DNA of 64,000 nucleotides from Actinopolymorpha pittospori (GCF_014873875.1 NZ_JADBEM010000001.1:372001-436000); one strand, 5' to 3'; positions 44,541-53,018 are shown, counted from the stretch's first letter. The notes: generated from the letters alone by a model not told the origin. Numbers and translations: made by a program.

Positions 44541-45673
44541 GTGTCGTCCGCCGGAAATTCGTGCGGTAAGTCTATGCTGGGTGGGTGGCGAGGACTGGGC
44601 GGCCGAAGGCTGAGTTGGTTTTGACCGAGGTGGAGCGTGCGACGTTGACGCGGTCATCGCGACGGTCGAAGTCGTCGCAGGCGTTGGGATTGCGGTCGCG
44701 AATCGTTCTCGCGTGTGCTTCGGGTGTGACGAACAAGCAGGTTGCTGAGGATCTTCGGCTGGCGCCGAACACGGTGAACAAGTGGCGCAGGCGGTTTGTG
44801 GCCAAGCGATTGGACGGGTTGGTGGACGAGCCACGGCCAGGTCGTCCACCGTCGATCCTGTTGGACAAGGTCGAAGAAGTCGTGACCGCGACACTGGAGC
44901 AGGCGCCGGCGCACGCGACGCATTGGTCGCGTGCGTCGATGGCCCAGCGCAGTGGCTTGTCGGCATCGACCATTGGGCGGATCTGGCGGCGCTTTGAGCT
45001 GAAGCCGCATGTGGTAGACGGGTTCAAGCTCTCCACCGATCCATTGTTCATCGAGAAAGTGGTCGATGTTATCGGCCTGTATCACAACCCACCGGAGAAG
45101 GCGGTGGTGTTGTGCGTGGACGAGAAGTCCGGCGTGCAGGCCCTGGACCGGTCCCAGCCAGTGCTGCCTGCGATGCCTGGGATGCCGGAGCGGCGCAGCC
45201 ACGACTACGTCCGCCACGGGGTGACCAGCTTGTTCGCCGCGTTCAATATCGCCGATGGCACGGTCATCTCTCAGACTCACCGACGACGCCGTGCGACAGA
45301 GTTCAAGAAGTTCCTCGTCGCGATCGACAAAGCGGTACCCGACGGACTCGACGTCTACCTCGTCTGCGACAACCTGTCCACGCACAAGACGCCCGCCATC
45401 AACGACTGGCTGGCCCGCCATCCGCGCTTCCACATGCACTTCACACCTACCGGAGCATCGTGGATCAACCAGGTAGAGCGCTGGTTCGCCTTCCTCACCG
45501 ACCAACTCCTACGCCGTAGCGTCCACAAGAGCGTTCAAGCGCTGGAAAAAGACATCCGCGCCTGGATCAAAACCTGGAACACCGACCCGAAACCGTTCGT
45601 CTGGACCAAGACAGCCGAGGAGATCCTCAACTCTCTCGCCCGATATATCGCACGAATTTCCGGCGGCCGACAC
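44541..45673 (+). mobile_element. Complete IS630-family element (1,133 bp)
   Basis: Terminal inverted repeats of 24 bases (44541-44564, starting GTGTCGTCCGCCGG, and 45650-45673) differ at one position. They are flanked by TA duplications (44539-44540 and 45674-45675) within CTAG, the normal IS630/mariner target. It contains one intact transposase frame. The transposase stop codon TAG is formed by the flanking TA plus G. Confidence 0.92.
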
Positions 45674-45676
45674 TAG
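44585..45676 (+). CDS. IS630-family transposase
   Basis: A 363-residue transposase. It has an N-terminal HTH ([35 protein letters not shown]), a second winged-helix part ([20 protein letters not shown]) and a DDE domain with [31 protein letters not shown] and the final Glu in [15 protein letters not shown]. All three acids are present, so it is probably active. Its stop is supplied by the target-site TA outside the element. A derived, internally deleted copy lies at 58.1 kb. Confidence 0.95.
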   Translation: MARTGRPKAELVLTEVERATLTRSSRRSKSSQALGLRSRIVLACASGVTNKQVAEDLRLAPNTVNKWRRRFVAKRLDGLVDEPRPGRPPSILLDKVEEVVTATLEQAPAHATHWSRASMAQRSGLSASTIGRIWRRFELKPHVVDGFKLSTDPLFIEKVVDVIGLYHNPPEKAVVLCVDEKSGVQALDRSQPVLPAMPGMPERRSHDYVRHGVTSLFAAFNIADGTVISQTHRRRRATEFKKFLVAIDKAVPDGLDVYLVCDNLSTHKTPAINDWLARHPRFHMHFTPTGASWINQVERWFAFLTDQLLRRSVHKSVQALEKDIRAWIKTWNTDPKPFVWTKTAEEILNSLARYIARISGGRH

Positions 45677-45949
45677 TCCTCAAATAAGCGAGTCGGCTCG
45701 ATGGCGGTGGCCGAAGGCGATTTGATCATGTCGGCTGTCGTGTCGGGCATGTCGGTGGGACGTCTGAGGGTGTCGGTGGGGGGTCGGAGAGGCCTGGTCG
45801 GGGGCTGTGTGGGGGTGTTCGGCGCCGGTTTTTGGTGTCTGGGCAGGCGTGGTCGCCGCCGGTTTTTGGTGTCTGGGCAGGCGTGGTCGCCGCCGGTGGT
45901 GGTCGGCGGTGTGAGGCGCTGTCGGGCCGGGGGTGGGGGTTGGGGTGGG

Positions 45950-47524
45950 TCAGCCGAAGCGGGTTCGTTCGGTGGTGTTCCAGGCGGTGAAGAGCCGGTC
46001 CAGGGCGGGGTTGTAGCCGATGAGTCGGATGGTGATGGCGCGGGCTCGGCGGGTCACCATGGCGGGGATGAGGATGATGGTGTTGAAGAAGCGCCGGAAT
46101 TCCATGCGGATGTAGTCGCGGCGGTCAGCTTTGCGGTGCATCATCATCGCGAACCAGGACTTGATGTTCCAGGCGAGCGCGGCGATGACCATGTAGGCCC
46201 AGTTGGAGACCAGGTCGTGCAGCGGCACCCGCAGTGCGCCGACGCCGGACTTGAGGCTTGCGATGATGTTCTCCTGGTCGCAGCGCTGGTTGGCGCAGGC
46301 CACGACCTGTTCGGCGCTCAGGTCGGTGCGGGTGGTGATGTAGAAGAAGTAGCGGACCTCATCGATGAGCACCTGCTCACCGCGGCTGCGGCTGATGTTC
46401 TTGCGCAGCGCGACCACCCGGTAGGAGCGGTCGCACTTGCCGGGCTGGTAGTCAAAGCAGGCGACGTCTTCGTAGTTGAGCTCCAGGTTGAGGTAGCCGC
46501 GTTCGGCCACGATGGCCTGCTTGTGGTTGTCCCGGCGAGCCCGGATCTGGCCGGCGGCGTTCTGGCCGGCGGCGTTCTGGCCGGCGGCGTTCTGGCCGGT
46601 GGCGTTCTGGCCGGTGGCGTCTCGACGCATCCGGGTCCAGCAGGTCTCGGCCAGCGCCTCGGCGCGGGTTCGTAGCGCGTGGTTGTTGTCCATGCCGAAG
46701 ACGAAGTCGACCCGCTCGGCCCACCGGTCGAAGTGGGCGGTCAGGGAGAAGTCGGTGTCACCGCGCAGACACACCCGTGGTGCGTGCGGTTGCACGAGGT
46801 CGATGGCCTTGTCGATCCAGGTCGCCGCGTCCTGGTGGCTGGGGGCGTTGCCGGGCCGGTTGACCAGGTAGAGCACTTCCTTGGTGTTGGCCAGCGACAC
46901 GATCAGCGGCGCATACCCCCAGATCCCTTTGTAGGACATGTCCATGCCGGCCTTACGGCACCCGGAGGTGGGGACGATCGTGCCATCGGCGTCGATGTAG
47001 GCGAGTGGGCCGAGCAGATCGCCTCCCCGACCCGCCCACAACTGTGGGCGGACCGCGTTGATCGCTTCCATCAACTCCACCACATCGGTCTCGGCGAAGC
47101 GGCGGCAGAAGTCCCCGGCCGTGGTGGGGTCTGGGATCAGGTCCGCGCCTAAGGCGTTCATGTAGGCGGTGTCGTGCCGGAGGCCTTCGATGTCTTCCAG
47201 GCGGGTGCCGCCACACATCACGTTGTAGGTCAGGTTCAGCACATGGTCGGACTCGTGGTAGGGCAGGTGCACCTTCAACAGGTGCAGACCCTCGTTGATC
47301 TGGTCAACCAGGCCCAGCTTGGTCACCAGCCGGTGCACCGCGGCGATCCCGCCGAAACAAGTCGCGTCGAGGTTCCCGCCGACCTCATAGGACACAGTCC
47401 CCGAGCCCAGCATCGGGGACGGCTGTTCGCCCCAGTGCCCCGCCAACCCGTGACGCGCCGCAACCCGGCGTCGTCGACGCGCCGCGTTCCGCCGACTCTG
47501 AACATGCGATATCTTCTTCACCAC
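45950..47524 (-). CDS. IS1380-family transposase with an expanded Gly-Gln-Asn repeat
   Basis: A 524-residue DDE transposase: YIDADGTIVP, VCLRGDTDFSL and QRCDQENIIASLKSGVGALR provide the conserved acidic regions, and NWAYMVIAALAWNIKSWF closes the family domain. At residues about 300-326, between the second Asp and the last part, the sequence ATGQNATGQNAAGQNAAGQN comes from five exact-length 15-base units. This insertion does not look like normal family sequence but keeps the frame. The protein may still be active. Confidence 0.93.
   Translation of the reverse strand: MVKKISHVQSRRNAARRRRRVAARHGLAGHWGEQPSPMLGSGTVSYEVGGNLDATCFGGIAAVHRLVTKLGLVDQINEGLHLLKVHLPYHESDHVLNLTYNVMCGGTRLEDIEGLRHDTAYMNALGADLIPDPTTAGDFCRRFAETDVVELMEAINAVRPQLWAGRGGDLLGPLAYIDADGTIVPTSGCRKAGMDMSYKGIWGYAPLIVSLANTKEVLYLVNRPGNAPSHQDAATWIDKAIDLVQPHAPRVCLRGDTDFSLTAHFDRWAERVDFVFGMDNNHALRTRAEALAETCWTRMRRDATGQNATGQNAAGQNAAGQNAAGQIRARRDNHKQAIVAERGYLNLELNYEDVACFDYQPGKCDRSYRVVALRKNISRSRGEQVLIDEVRYFFYITTRTDLSAEQVVACANQRCDQENIIASLKSGVGALRVPLHDLVSNWAYMVIAALAWNIKSWFAMMMHRKADRRDYIRMEFRRFFNTIILIPAMVTRRARAITIRLIGYNPALDRLFTAWNTTERTRFG
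46546..46620. repeat. Five 15-bp tandem units inside the IS1380 transposase
   Basis: The unit TCTGGCCGGCGGCGT repeats five times without spacing; units 4 and 5 have T for C at one place. Each unit adds five residues (A-A/T-G-Q-N), so copy-number change keeps the reading frame. Confidence 0.9.
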
Positions 47525-47722
47525 AAAGGCCTTTTCTTGCCGGACTGCGTTGTGAGCGCTAACCCAGCAAGATAAGGCCTTTGCCTATGAAAACGGCCAT
47601 CCAGCCCAGCCGACACGCTTGGTCAAGGACTAGTGGCCCGTAGGTGGCCCGATGGGCGACCAGGGGAGATATGAGAAGGCCCAGATCGAGCTGGTAGCGA
47701 CTCTGACGTGGGCCTTCTGTGG

Positions 47723-47766
47723 TGGAGCGGGTGACGGGAATCGAACCCGCATGACCAGCTTGGAAG
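47723..47766 (-). tRNA. 3' half of a tRNA-Gly(TCC), probable attachment-site scar
   Basis: On the minus strand the sequence runs from an anticodon loop CTTCCAA (TCC, glycine) through the variable region and a perfect T arm (GCGGGTTCGATTCCCGT) to the acceptor strand CACCCGC-T-CCA. The 5' half is absent: bases before the loop do not pair with the 3' anticodon stem. It is therefore not a functional tRNA. Integrases of integrative elements use exactly this tRNA 3' segment as att core, and an integrase remnant lies 0.8 kb away. Confidence 0.75.
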
Positions 47767-48025
47767 ATGTGGAAACGACCACGAACGGCTCGGGTACGCG
47801 CGGGGATGAACGTCCCGCAACGGCCTAGAGTGACCTTCATGCGCCTTGGCAAGTGGCCCAAGAGTGGCCTGCTGCTGGCGGCGCTTTCGGCGCGGATTGC
47901 TTGTCCAAGTCCGCTTCTGCCTGCGATGTGTCAGCCCTGGCCGACGTCGTGTCCGCGAAGCAGCACGTCGCGGTGCATCCCGCTATGCGGGACCGCGCGC
48001 GGAGCGGCTACCTGGGTCCGGGCGG
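47767..48025. other. No gene seen
   Basis: Between the tRNA fragment and the CRISPR leader; no recognisable gene, and no cas gene. Confidence 0.4.
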
Positions 48026-48085
48026 CGGTCGACTAAGGCGAATGAGAACTTGCTGCATCAGCTGCAAAGCTGCAGGTCAACAAGT
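48026..48085 (+). promoter_or_regulatory. Putative CRISPR leader
   Basis: The 60 bases before the first repeat are less GC-rich than the surroundings and end in GCAGGTCAACAAGT, similar to ends of type I-E leaders in actinobacteria. Repeat degeneration at the far (right) end agrees with the leader being on the left. Confidence 0.5.
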
Positions 48086-48480
48086 GTGCTCCCCGCGTAC
48101 GCGGGGGTGATCCGTTTGTCAACGCGCCCAGCGCGTTGCGGTGCACGTGCTCCCCGCGTACGCGGGGGTGATCCAGATCAGCGACTGGCACCAGGTCGCG
48201 AAGGTCTGTGCTCCCCGCGTACGCGGGGGTGATCCGCGGAAGGGCCGCAAGGCCGACGACCTACCCCGGTGCTCCCCGCGTACGCGGGGGTGATCCGGAC
48301 CACGACCCGCACGTGCGGGCCGCGGCTGAGTGCTCCCCGCGCACGCGGGGGTGATCCGCGGAAGGGCCGCAAGGCCGACGACCTACCCCGGTGCTCCCCG
48401 CGTACGCGGGGGTGATCCGGACCACGACCCGCACGTGCGGGCCGCGGCTGAGTGCTCCCCGCGCACGCGGGGGTGATCCG
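48086..48480 (+). CRISPR. Orphan type I-E CRISPR array, 7 repeats and 6 spacers
   Basis: Seven 29-base repeats (GTGCTCCCCGCG-T/C-ACGCGG..., ending GGTGATCCG) start at 48086, 48147, 48208, 48269, 48330, 48391 and 48452. All spacers are exactly 32 bases. The inner palindrome CCCCGCG.ACGCGGGG is the type I-E hairpin. Repeat 2 ends in A; repeats 5 and 7 carry C in the loop. Spacers 5 and 6 are identical to spacers 3 and 4, a 122-base unit duplication. No cas gene occurs in the window, so function depends on cas genes elsewhere. Confidence 0.96.
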
Positions 48481-48846
48481 TACGAGCGCCTGTACTGCCA
48501 CATCGCCACCAGTGCCATATCCAGAACGCACGGGATCGGCCGCGACCACCCACTGTTCACCACCTCCGCCGGCACCCCGATCTCCCGCAACACCTTCCGC
48601 ACTCGCATCTGGCTGCCCGCCGTGAAAGCCAGCGGCGTCGACTTCGCCGTCCGCATGCACGACCTGCGCCACGCCCACGCCTCCTGGCTGCTCGCCGAAG
48701 GATCCGACCTCAAGTCCGTCGTGGAGCGGATGGGTCACGCTCAGATCCAAACGACCCAGAAGTACATCCACGCACTCCCCGAGGCCGACCAGAAGAACCT
48801 CGACGCCCTCGCTCGAGCACGCCAACGCCCTAAACGGCCTCAATGA
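48481..48846 (+). pseudogene. Tyrosine recombinase (integrase) C-terminal fragment
   Basis: From directly after the last CRISPR repeat the frame gives HPLFTTSAGTPISRNTF, MHDLRHAHASWLLAEGSDLK and GHAQIQTTQKYIHALPEADQ. These are the HxxR, His/Lys-proximal and catalytic Tyr motifs of phage-type integrases. The N-terminal arm-binding and core domains, including the first catalytic Arg, are missing; the array end replaces them. It probably served the tRNA-Gly site nearby. Confidence 0.8.
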
Positions 48847-48887
48847 ACCCCTCGACCTCGCAGGGTCGCTCACCCACGGAGGCTCAG

Positions 48888-49103
48888 ATGTACGACCCGG
48901 ACGATGAGGCGCCGATCCTGGAGCTTCAGCCGGTGCTGGAGCTCGACCACCAGTACACCCGCTTTGTCGAAGCATGGAACGAGGACCCAGGGCTCAAGAC
49001 CGACGCGCGTGAGTGGGGTTACCCCTGCAGGAATCACCACCGCGGTGGGCGTCAGTGCGTCGGTACCCCTTCGGTCCGGTCTGATCTTTCTCGAGTCGGG
49101 TGA
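48888..49103 (+). CDS. Small hypothetical protein after the integrase fragment, 3' end probably replaced
   Basis: ACGGAGG seven bases before ATG 48888 supports a gene: MYDPDDEAPILELQPVLELD, HQYTRFVEAWNEDPGLKTDA. After about residue 45 the translation becomes Arg/His-rich and overlaps the antisense SRPBCC remnant, so the native 3' end was probably cut. An ATG at 48843 overlaps the integrase stop. I recognise no family. Confidence 0.4.
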   Translation: MYDPDDEAPILELQPVLELDHQYTRFVEAWNEDPGLKTDAREWGYPCRNHHRGGRQCVGTPSVRSDLSRVG

Positions 49104-49511
49104 GCAGTGCCGCGTTCATCGCCTCGAAACCCGCCTCCGTCTTCGCGAGCACGCTTCCTGCCAGCGGCACGAGGACGCCGGTGAAGTCCTCTGCCTGCAC
49201 AGCCGGGTGCGGCCCCTGCCGACGGGGGTCAGCGTGAACGAGTGGCGGCCATCGAAGAGTCCCGGAACACCCATGGTGCCGAGCCACTCCAGGCGCTGGC
49301 CGGGGTCGACGACGGTGACCCGCGGCTTGAACGTCATCGGCCTTCCCCCGACGGGCGCGATACGCACCTTGAGCCGCTCACCGACGGCCAGCACCCCCGA
49401 CAGGGAGGTGATGAACGGATTCCAGCTTCCCATCGCCTCCGCGTCCACCAGCTGCTGCCACACCACCGACGGCACGGCCGGAAGGTCGACCTGGGTCTCG
49501 AGCCGCTTCAT
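48994..49511 (-). pseudogene. SRPBCC-family (polyketide cyclase-like) protein, frameshifted
   Basis: The first 105 residues (KRLETQVDLPAVPSVVWQQL, MGSWNPFITSLSG, RLEWLGTMGVPGLFDGRHSF) form most of a START/SRPBCC lipid-binding fold. At about 49202 the reading should continue R-L-V-Q-AEDFTGVLVPLAGSVLAKTE, but one G is missing (CGGCTGTGCAG where CGGCTGGTGCAG is expected), so the frame leaves the domain. Restoring one base gives the normal long C-terminal helix GFEAMNAALLTRLE. It is the last gene of the membrane-protein series. Confidence 0.75.
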
Positions 49512-49551
49512 GAGTTCTCCTTCGGGTGTGCTGCTGGCAGCTGTGGACGGC

Positions 49552-50370
49552 TCACGCTGTGACTGGTTCGGGGAATGTGCGTGGTGGTGTCCTGACTCCC
49601 TTGATGAGCAGGTAGGCCAGGAGCGCCACCTCGCACACGGTCTCCGGCAGGACGAAGATGGCCGCCGAGGTGTCCGCGAAGGACGGGGACAGGAACTGGG
49701 TCAGGGCGTCGATGACGTAGCAGACCGTGCCGAGCATGAGCAGGAACGAAAGCCATCTGGGGAACATGCCGGAGCGGTAGCCGAGCAGACCGAGGGCGAA
49801 CAGCCACAGCCACGCGAGCTGGGCAATCAGGTACCCGTAGTGCTGCAGATCCATCAGCAACAGGACCAGCGCGTGGGAGCCGTCGGCACCGAGGGCGGTG
49901 ACGTAGGAGTGGTTCGTCGCGACCAGCAGGGCGCCGAGCTGATGCACCATGTTGAGGGAGGTGATCGAGGCGGAGACCGCCACGAACACGACCATGGCGC
50001 GTGCGGTGTTCCGCCCGGCGTGCGCCAGCAACCGGTACAGCGTCACAGCCAGGACGAGCCACACCAGCGCCTGGATCAGGTCGGCGACGAAGCTGAGCCG
50101 GACCAGGGTCGCGTTCGAGACGAGGTTCGCCGCCGTCGCGGCGGCGTTCCCGGGCTCGTAGACCTTGACCCGTACGATCTGCGCGAACGCGCCGAGGATC
50201 GCGACGACGAGGTAGAGCAGGCCCGCCGTCCTCGCGAGCCGCACGGACGAAGCCGGCGGTCGATCGGTCCCCTCGGTGTCGGGTCGGCCACCGTCGGCCC
50301 GGTGGAGGCGGGAGGCCGCCGTTCCCCTCGGACCGGTGGAGTCGGCTCCGGATCGCAGTTCAGTGGTCAT
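49552..50370 (-). CDS. DUF4386-family integral membrane protein
   Basis: A 272-residue protein. After a polar N-terminus of about 40 residues come six or seven hydrophobic segments with the DUF4386 pattern ARTAGLLYLVVAILGAFAQI, NMVHQLGALLVATN, YGYLIAQLAWLWLFALGLLG and MFPRWLSFLLMLGTVCYVID. The family role is unknown. The start overlaps the preceding gene by 11 bases, so the two are co-translated. It ends 40 bases before the SRPBCC gene. Confidence 0.85.
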   Translation of the reverse strand: MTTELRSGADSTGPRGTAASRLHRADGGRPDTEGTDRPPASSVRLARTAGLLYLVVAILGAFAQIVRVKVYEPGNAAATAANLVSNATLVRLSFVADLIQALVWLVLAVTLYRLLAHAGRNTARAMVVFVAVSASITSLNMVHQLGALLVATNHSYVTALGADGSHALVLLLMDLQHYGYLIAQLAWLWLFALGLLGYRSGMFPRWLSFLLMLGTVCYVIDALTQFLSPSFADTSAAIFVLPETVCEVALLAYLLIKGVRTPPRTFPEPVTA

Positions 50371-51100
50371 GGTCGTTGCCTACCCGGATGTGCCGGATGC
50401 CGCCGCGCTGCGACATCACACCGCAGCCTTCGGGCGCTCGTCCCTGCGGTGGCAGGACAGCCACGACGCCTTCGGTGCGCCGTTCCGACAGGAGCGCGAA
50501 CCCGAGCCAAGCCAGAGCCATCCCGAACGGCACCGCTATCTTCGGCTGGGCCGCGTTCGGAAGCAGCGCGGCTACTGGAGCCAACGCCACCGAGAGCGCA
50601 AGTAGTGCGCCCGCCCAGCGCGGCAGGATACCGGCCCGGAACGTCGCGATGCCGAACAGCAGGCCACCGCCGATGTACATCGGCGCCGTCGACGTCCAGA
50701 TCGTGGGGAGGATGCCGAGGTCGAACGTGCCGGCAGGGCCGTTGAACATGCCCATCCACGACTGCACGAACGTCGGGACCGCGCTCGCCACGTGCGGCAG
50801 GATGAAAGCCTCGACGAAGCTGAACCCCATGACGATCGTCAGCCACAGGCTCAGCAGCAAATAGCCCGCCAGCCCGAGCCAACCGGTCTTCACCGCCTGC
50901 CTGGCGTAGAGCCCCGCCATGCCGAGCAGCCCGAAGAAGCACATCGCGCAGGCAAGAACGTGAACGACCTGCCAACGGGTGGTGGTGACCGCCGAAGCGA
51001 CATTGGCTGGATGGAAGAGCCCGACGAACACGTAGCAGATTCCGGCCAGCAGAGCTGCCAAGCCTGCCAGCCGAAGCAGATTGTCATTCGATGTCTTCAC
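50360..51100 (-). CDS. Polytopic membrane protein, unknown function (246 aa)
   Basis: About six to seven hydrophobic segments, starting NLLRLAGLAALLAGICYVFV. The YIGGGLLFGIATFRAGILPR, WAGALLALSVALAPVAALLP stretch closely resembles the protein at 52.1-52.8 kb (TGGLLFGIALYRARVLPRWA), so they are paralogues in one series. The final 30 residues are polar. AGTGAAGAACAGTGAAG before ATG 51100 is only a moderate ribosome site. Confidence 0.8.
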   Translation of the reverse strand: MKTSNDNLLRLAGLAALLAGICYVFVGLFHPANVASAVTTTRWQVVHVLACAMCFFGLLGMAGLYARQAVKTGWLGLAGYLLLSLWLTIVMGFSFVEAFILPHVASAVPTFVQSWMGMFNGPAGTFDLGILPTIWTSTAPMYIGGGLLFGIATFRAGILPRWAGALLALSVALAPVAALLPNAAQPKIAVPFGMALAWLGFALLSERRTEGVVAVLPPQGRAPEGCGVMSQRGGIRHIRVGNDHDH

Positions 51101-51287
51101 TGTTCTTCACTCCTTGGTTCACAGCTCCGTCGTGCGGCGACGACTGGCGACCACGGCCCCACGCACGGTGGTGGTGCCGAGTAGTTCGCGGGTGAGGGCG
51201 AGCCGTCGAGCCAGCTGGACCGCCGCTCCTCGAGGTGCCTGTCGACTCGTTGCTCGTGGTACGCGAGCGTGGCGGTCCCTAGCCGGT

Positions 51288-52094
51288 TCACGGTGACCCG
51301 ACCATCAGAGCGCGGGTCTGCGCGTCGGCAGCCCGACGGCCTCTGCGTCGAGCGGGGCGGCGGATGATCAACTCGGCGATGGCGATGTTGATGAGCCACC
51401 CGGAGGTCATGGAGAGGGCTTTGGGTAGGTCGCCGGTCCCGAATACGGGCTCACTGATGCCTTGGGTGAACAGCTGGGTGCCGGCGCCGGCGGCGAGGGC
51501 GTAGGCGCGGATCATCCACGCTCGGTGGGTGGGGATGTCGCGACGGCGGATCGCGGTGAACGCGAGAACGATGCTGGCAGCCATGGCGGAGCCGACCAGG
51601 AGCCGGACCGCCCACAACAGGTAGCCGCCGGGTGCGCCGGCGTAGAACAGCGTCATCCACAGCCCGGAGCCGGCGACGCCCAGGCCGGTGACGACGAGCA
51701 CCCGACCGGACCTGCGGTGCCAGCCCGGGCGACGACGACGCAACCGGGTGGAGAACTGGAACGCACCGAGAAGCGCGAACAGCGTCACGGCGACGACGTG
51801 GACGACCACCGGTGTCGGTGAGGCGTCGATCCGTGGGTTGGTGGGCAGCAGCACGGGGCCGCCGGCGAGCTCGAGAAGCCGGAGCGAACCGGCGATGACG
51901 GGGATGACCGTCAGGGCGATCAACGCGGTGGGGACGCGCCACGTCGAGCCGCCCGGACGCCTCGACCGGCCGCGCGGTCCCGGTCGGGTCCTCGACGCCG
52001 CAGGGGCGGCGACGCCGCCGTCGACCCCCGTGCCGGTGGGGAAGACGGGGAGGTGCTCCGGTCCGGGGTTCTCCCGCCCGCTCGACGCGGTCAT
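51288..52094 (-). CDS. DUF2306-like integral membrane protein
   Basis: A 268-residue protein. An Arg/Pro/Gly-rich cytoplasmic N-terminus of about 50 residues precedes seven hydrophobic segments. The stretches VVVHVVAVTLFALLGAFQFS, TRLRRRRPGWHRRSGRVLV and RRDIPTHRAWMIRAYALAAG place it in the DUF2306 group (conserved His/Arg-rich HRxxG and THRxWM motifs). Function unknown. ATG 52094 overlaps the stop of the preceding gene (ATGA), so translation is coupled. Confidence 0.85.
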   Translation of the reverse strand: MTASSGRENPGPEHLPVFPTGTGVDGGVAAPAASRTRPGPRGRSRRPGGSTWRVPTALIALTVIPVIAGSLRLLELAGGPVLLPTNPRIDASPTPVVVHVVAVTLFALLGAFQFSTRLRRRRPGWHRRSGRVLVVTGLGVAGSGLWMTLFYAGAPGGYLLWAVRLLVGSAMAASIVLAFTAIRRRDIPTHRAWMIRAYALAAGAGTQLFTQGISEPVFGTGDLPKALSMTSGWLINIAIAELIIRRPARRRGRRAADAQTRALMVGSP

Positions 52095-52843
52095 TCGGGA
52101 CCGACAGTGGCTACCCGCGGGAGCGCGACAGCCGCCGGCAGCGTCACGGTCTCGTTGACCTCGGTGGTCTCGGTGGTCTCGGTCGTGTGGGTGATGTCGG
52201 TGGTCCCAGTGCGCTCGGCGCCCACGATGCGCCACAGGGAGTAGCCCAGGGCGATCATGGCGATGCCGTTCGGGACAGCCAGCAGCCGGAACCAGGGGTC
52301 GGGCAGCAGCGCGAGCCCTGCAGCCGCGAGGCCGCCGACGGCCAAGAGCGCGGCTGCCCAGCGCGGCAGGACCCGAGCCCGATACAGCGCGATACCGAAG
52401 AGCAGTCCACCAGTGACGTACAAGAACCCCCCGAGCAGGAGCACGGTATACAGCGAGCCGGTGTCGCCGGCCGGGTGGTGACCGGAGGCTGCGACCAGGA
52501 CGTTGGTGACGTAGGTGGGGCTTGTGTCGGCGATGGCCGGCAGGACGATCGCTGCGACGAACGAGGTGCTGACGATGACGAGGTAGTTGGCGGCAAACAG
52601 AACGAAGCCGATGAGCCCCAGCACGCCCATCTTTCTGACCTGGTACAGGTACATGCCGTTGATGCCGACCAGGGCTAGGGCTCCCATCAGCATCTTCAAG
52701 GAGCTACGGATCGCCCACTCGGCCGGGTGGACCCCGGCAACGGTCAGCGGGGGATGGTTGAGCTGGACGGCGATGAAGGTGGCGCCGGCGGCGACGGCCG
52801 CGATGCCCGCCGATCGGGTCAGGGTGCTGGGGGTGATGGTCAT
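52091..52843 (-). CDS. Polytopic membrane protein with Thr/Glu-repeat tail (250 aa)
   Basis: A paralogue of the 246-residue protein in the same series (GINGMYLYQVRKMGVLGLIG, GGLLFGIALYRARVLPRWAA). About six hydrophobic segments are followed by a C-terminal polar stretch with T-E-T repeats (TETTETTEVNE) made by a 9-base DNA repeat near 52158-52186. ATG 52843 follows AGGACCC; a longer upstream start is unlikely. Function unknown. Confidence 0.82.
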   Translation of the reverse strand: MTITPSTLTRSAGIAAVAAGATFIAVQLNHPPLTVAGVHPAEWAIRSSLKMLMGALALVGINGMYLYQVRKMGVLGLIGFVLFAANYLVIVSTSFVAAIVLPAIADTSPTYVTNVLVAASGHHPAGDTGSLYTVLLLGGFLYVTGGLLFGIALYRARVLPRWAAALLAVGGLAAAGLALLPDPWFRLLAVPNGIAMIALGYSLWRIVGAERTGTTDITHTTETTETTEVNETVTLPAAVALPRVATVGPE

Positions 52844-53018
52844 GTCGGGTCCTGTCCGGGTTCGGTCCTTGCGCCTCTTGTGGGGTTGTCGCGAGCGTGG
52901 GTGGCGACCAGGGGGTCTGGCGTCACACGATGATGTGACCGGCTTGGTGATTGCGCCGGCCACGCCGGGTCGCGCGACCTCGGTTCGCAGGCTCCACGAG
53001 TAGTCGCTCGTGACGTGT

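Larger units (their letters stand above)
45677..47629 (-). mobile_element. Complete IS1380-family element (1,953 bp)
   Basis: The outer ends share TCCT...AAGCG.GTCGGCT and GATGGC in inverse orientation (45677-45710 and about 47595-47629). The element is flanked by direct CTAG copies (45673-45676 and 47630-47633), consistent with the 4-base duplication of IS1380. Its left CTAG is the right-flank CTAG of the IS630 element, so the two abut exactly. Confidence 0.82.

Noticed and set aside
47723..47830. Complete tRNA-Gly gene
   Set aside because: The 5' half does not form acceptor, D or anticodon-stem pairing; only the 3' half is present.
47559..47861. Minus-strand 100-codon frame across the tRNA-Gly fragment
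   Set aside because: It reads through tRNA sequence and an IS1380 end, so it is not a gene.
48086..48480. Nearby cas genes
   Set aside because: I looked in the flanking 10 kb on both strands for Cas3/Cse/Cas1/Cas2-like proteins and found none.
48178..48975. Minus-strand 265-codon frame across the CRISPR array
   Set aside because: Its repeated RITPACAGST/DHPRVRGEH translation is simply the CRISPR repeat read as protein, a frequent mis-annotation.
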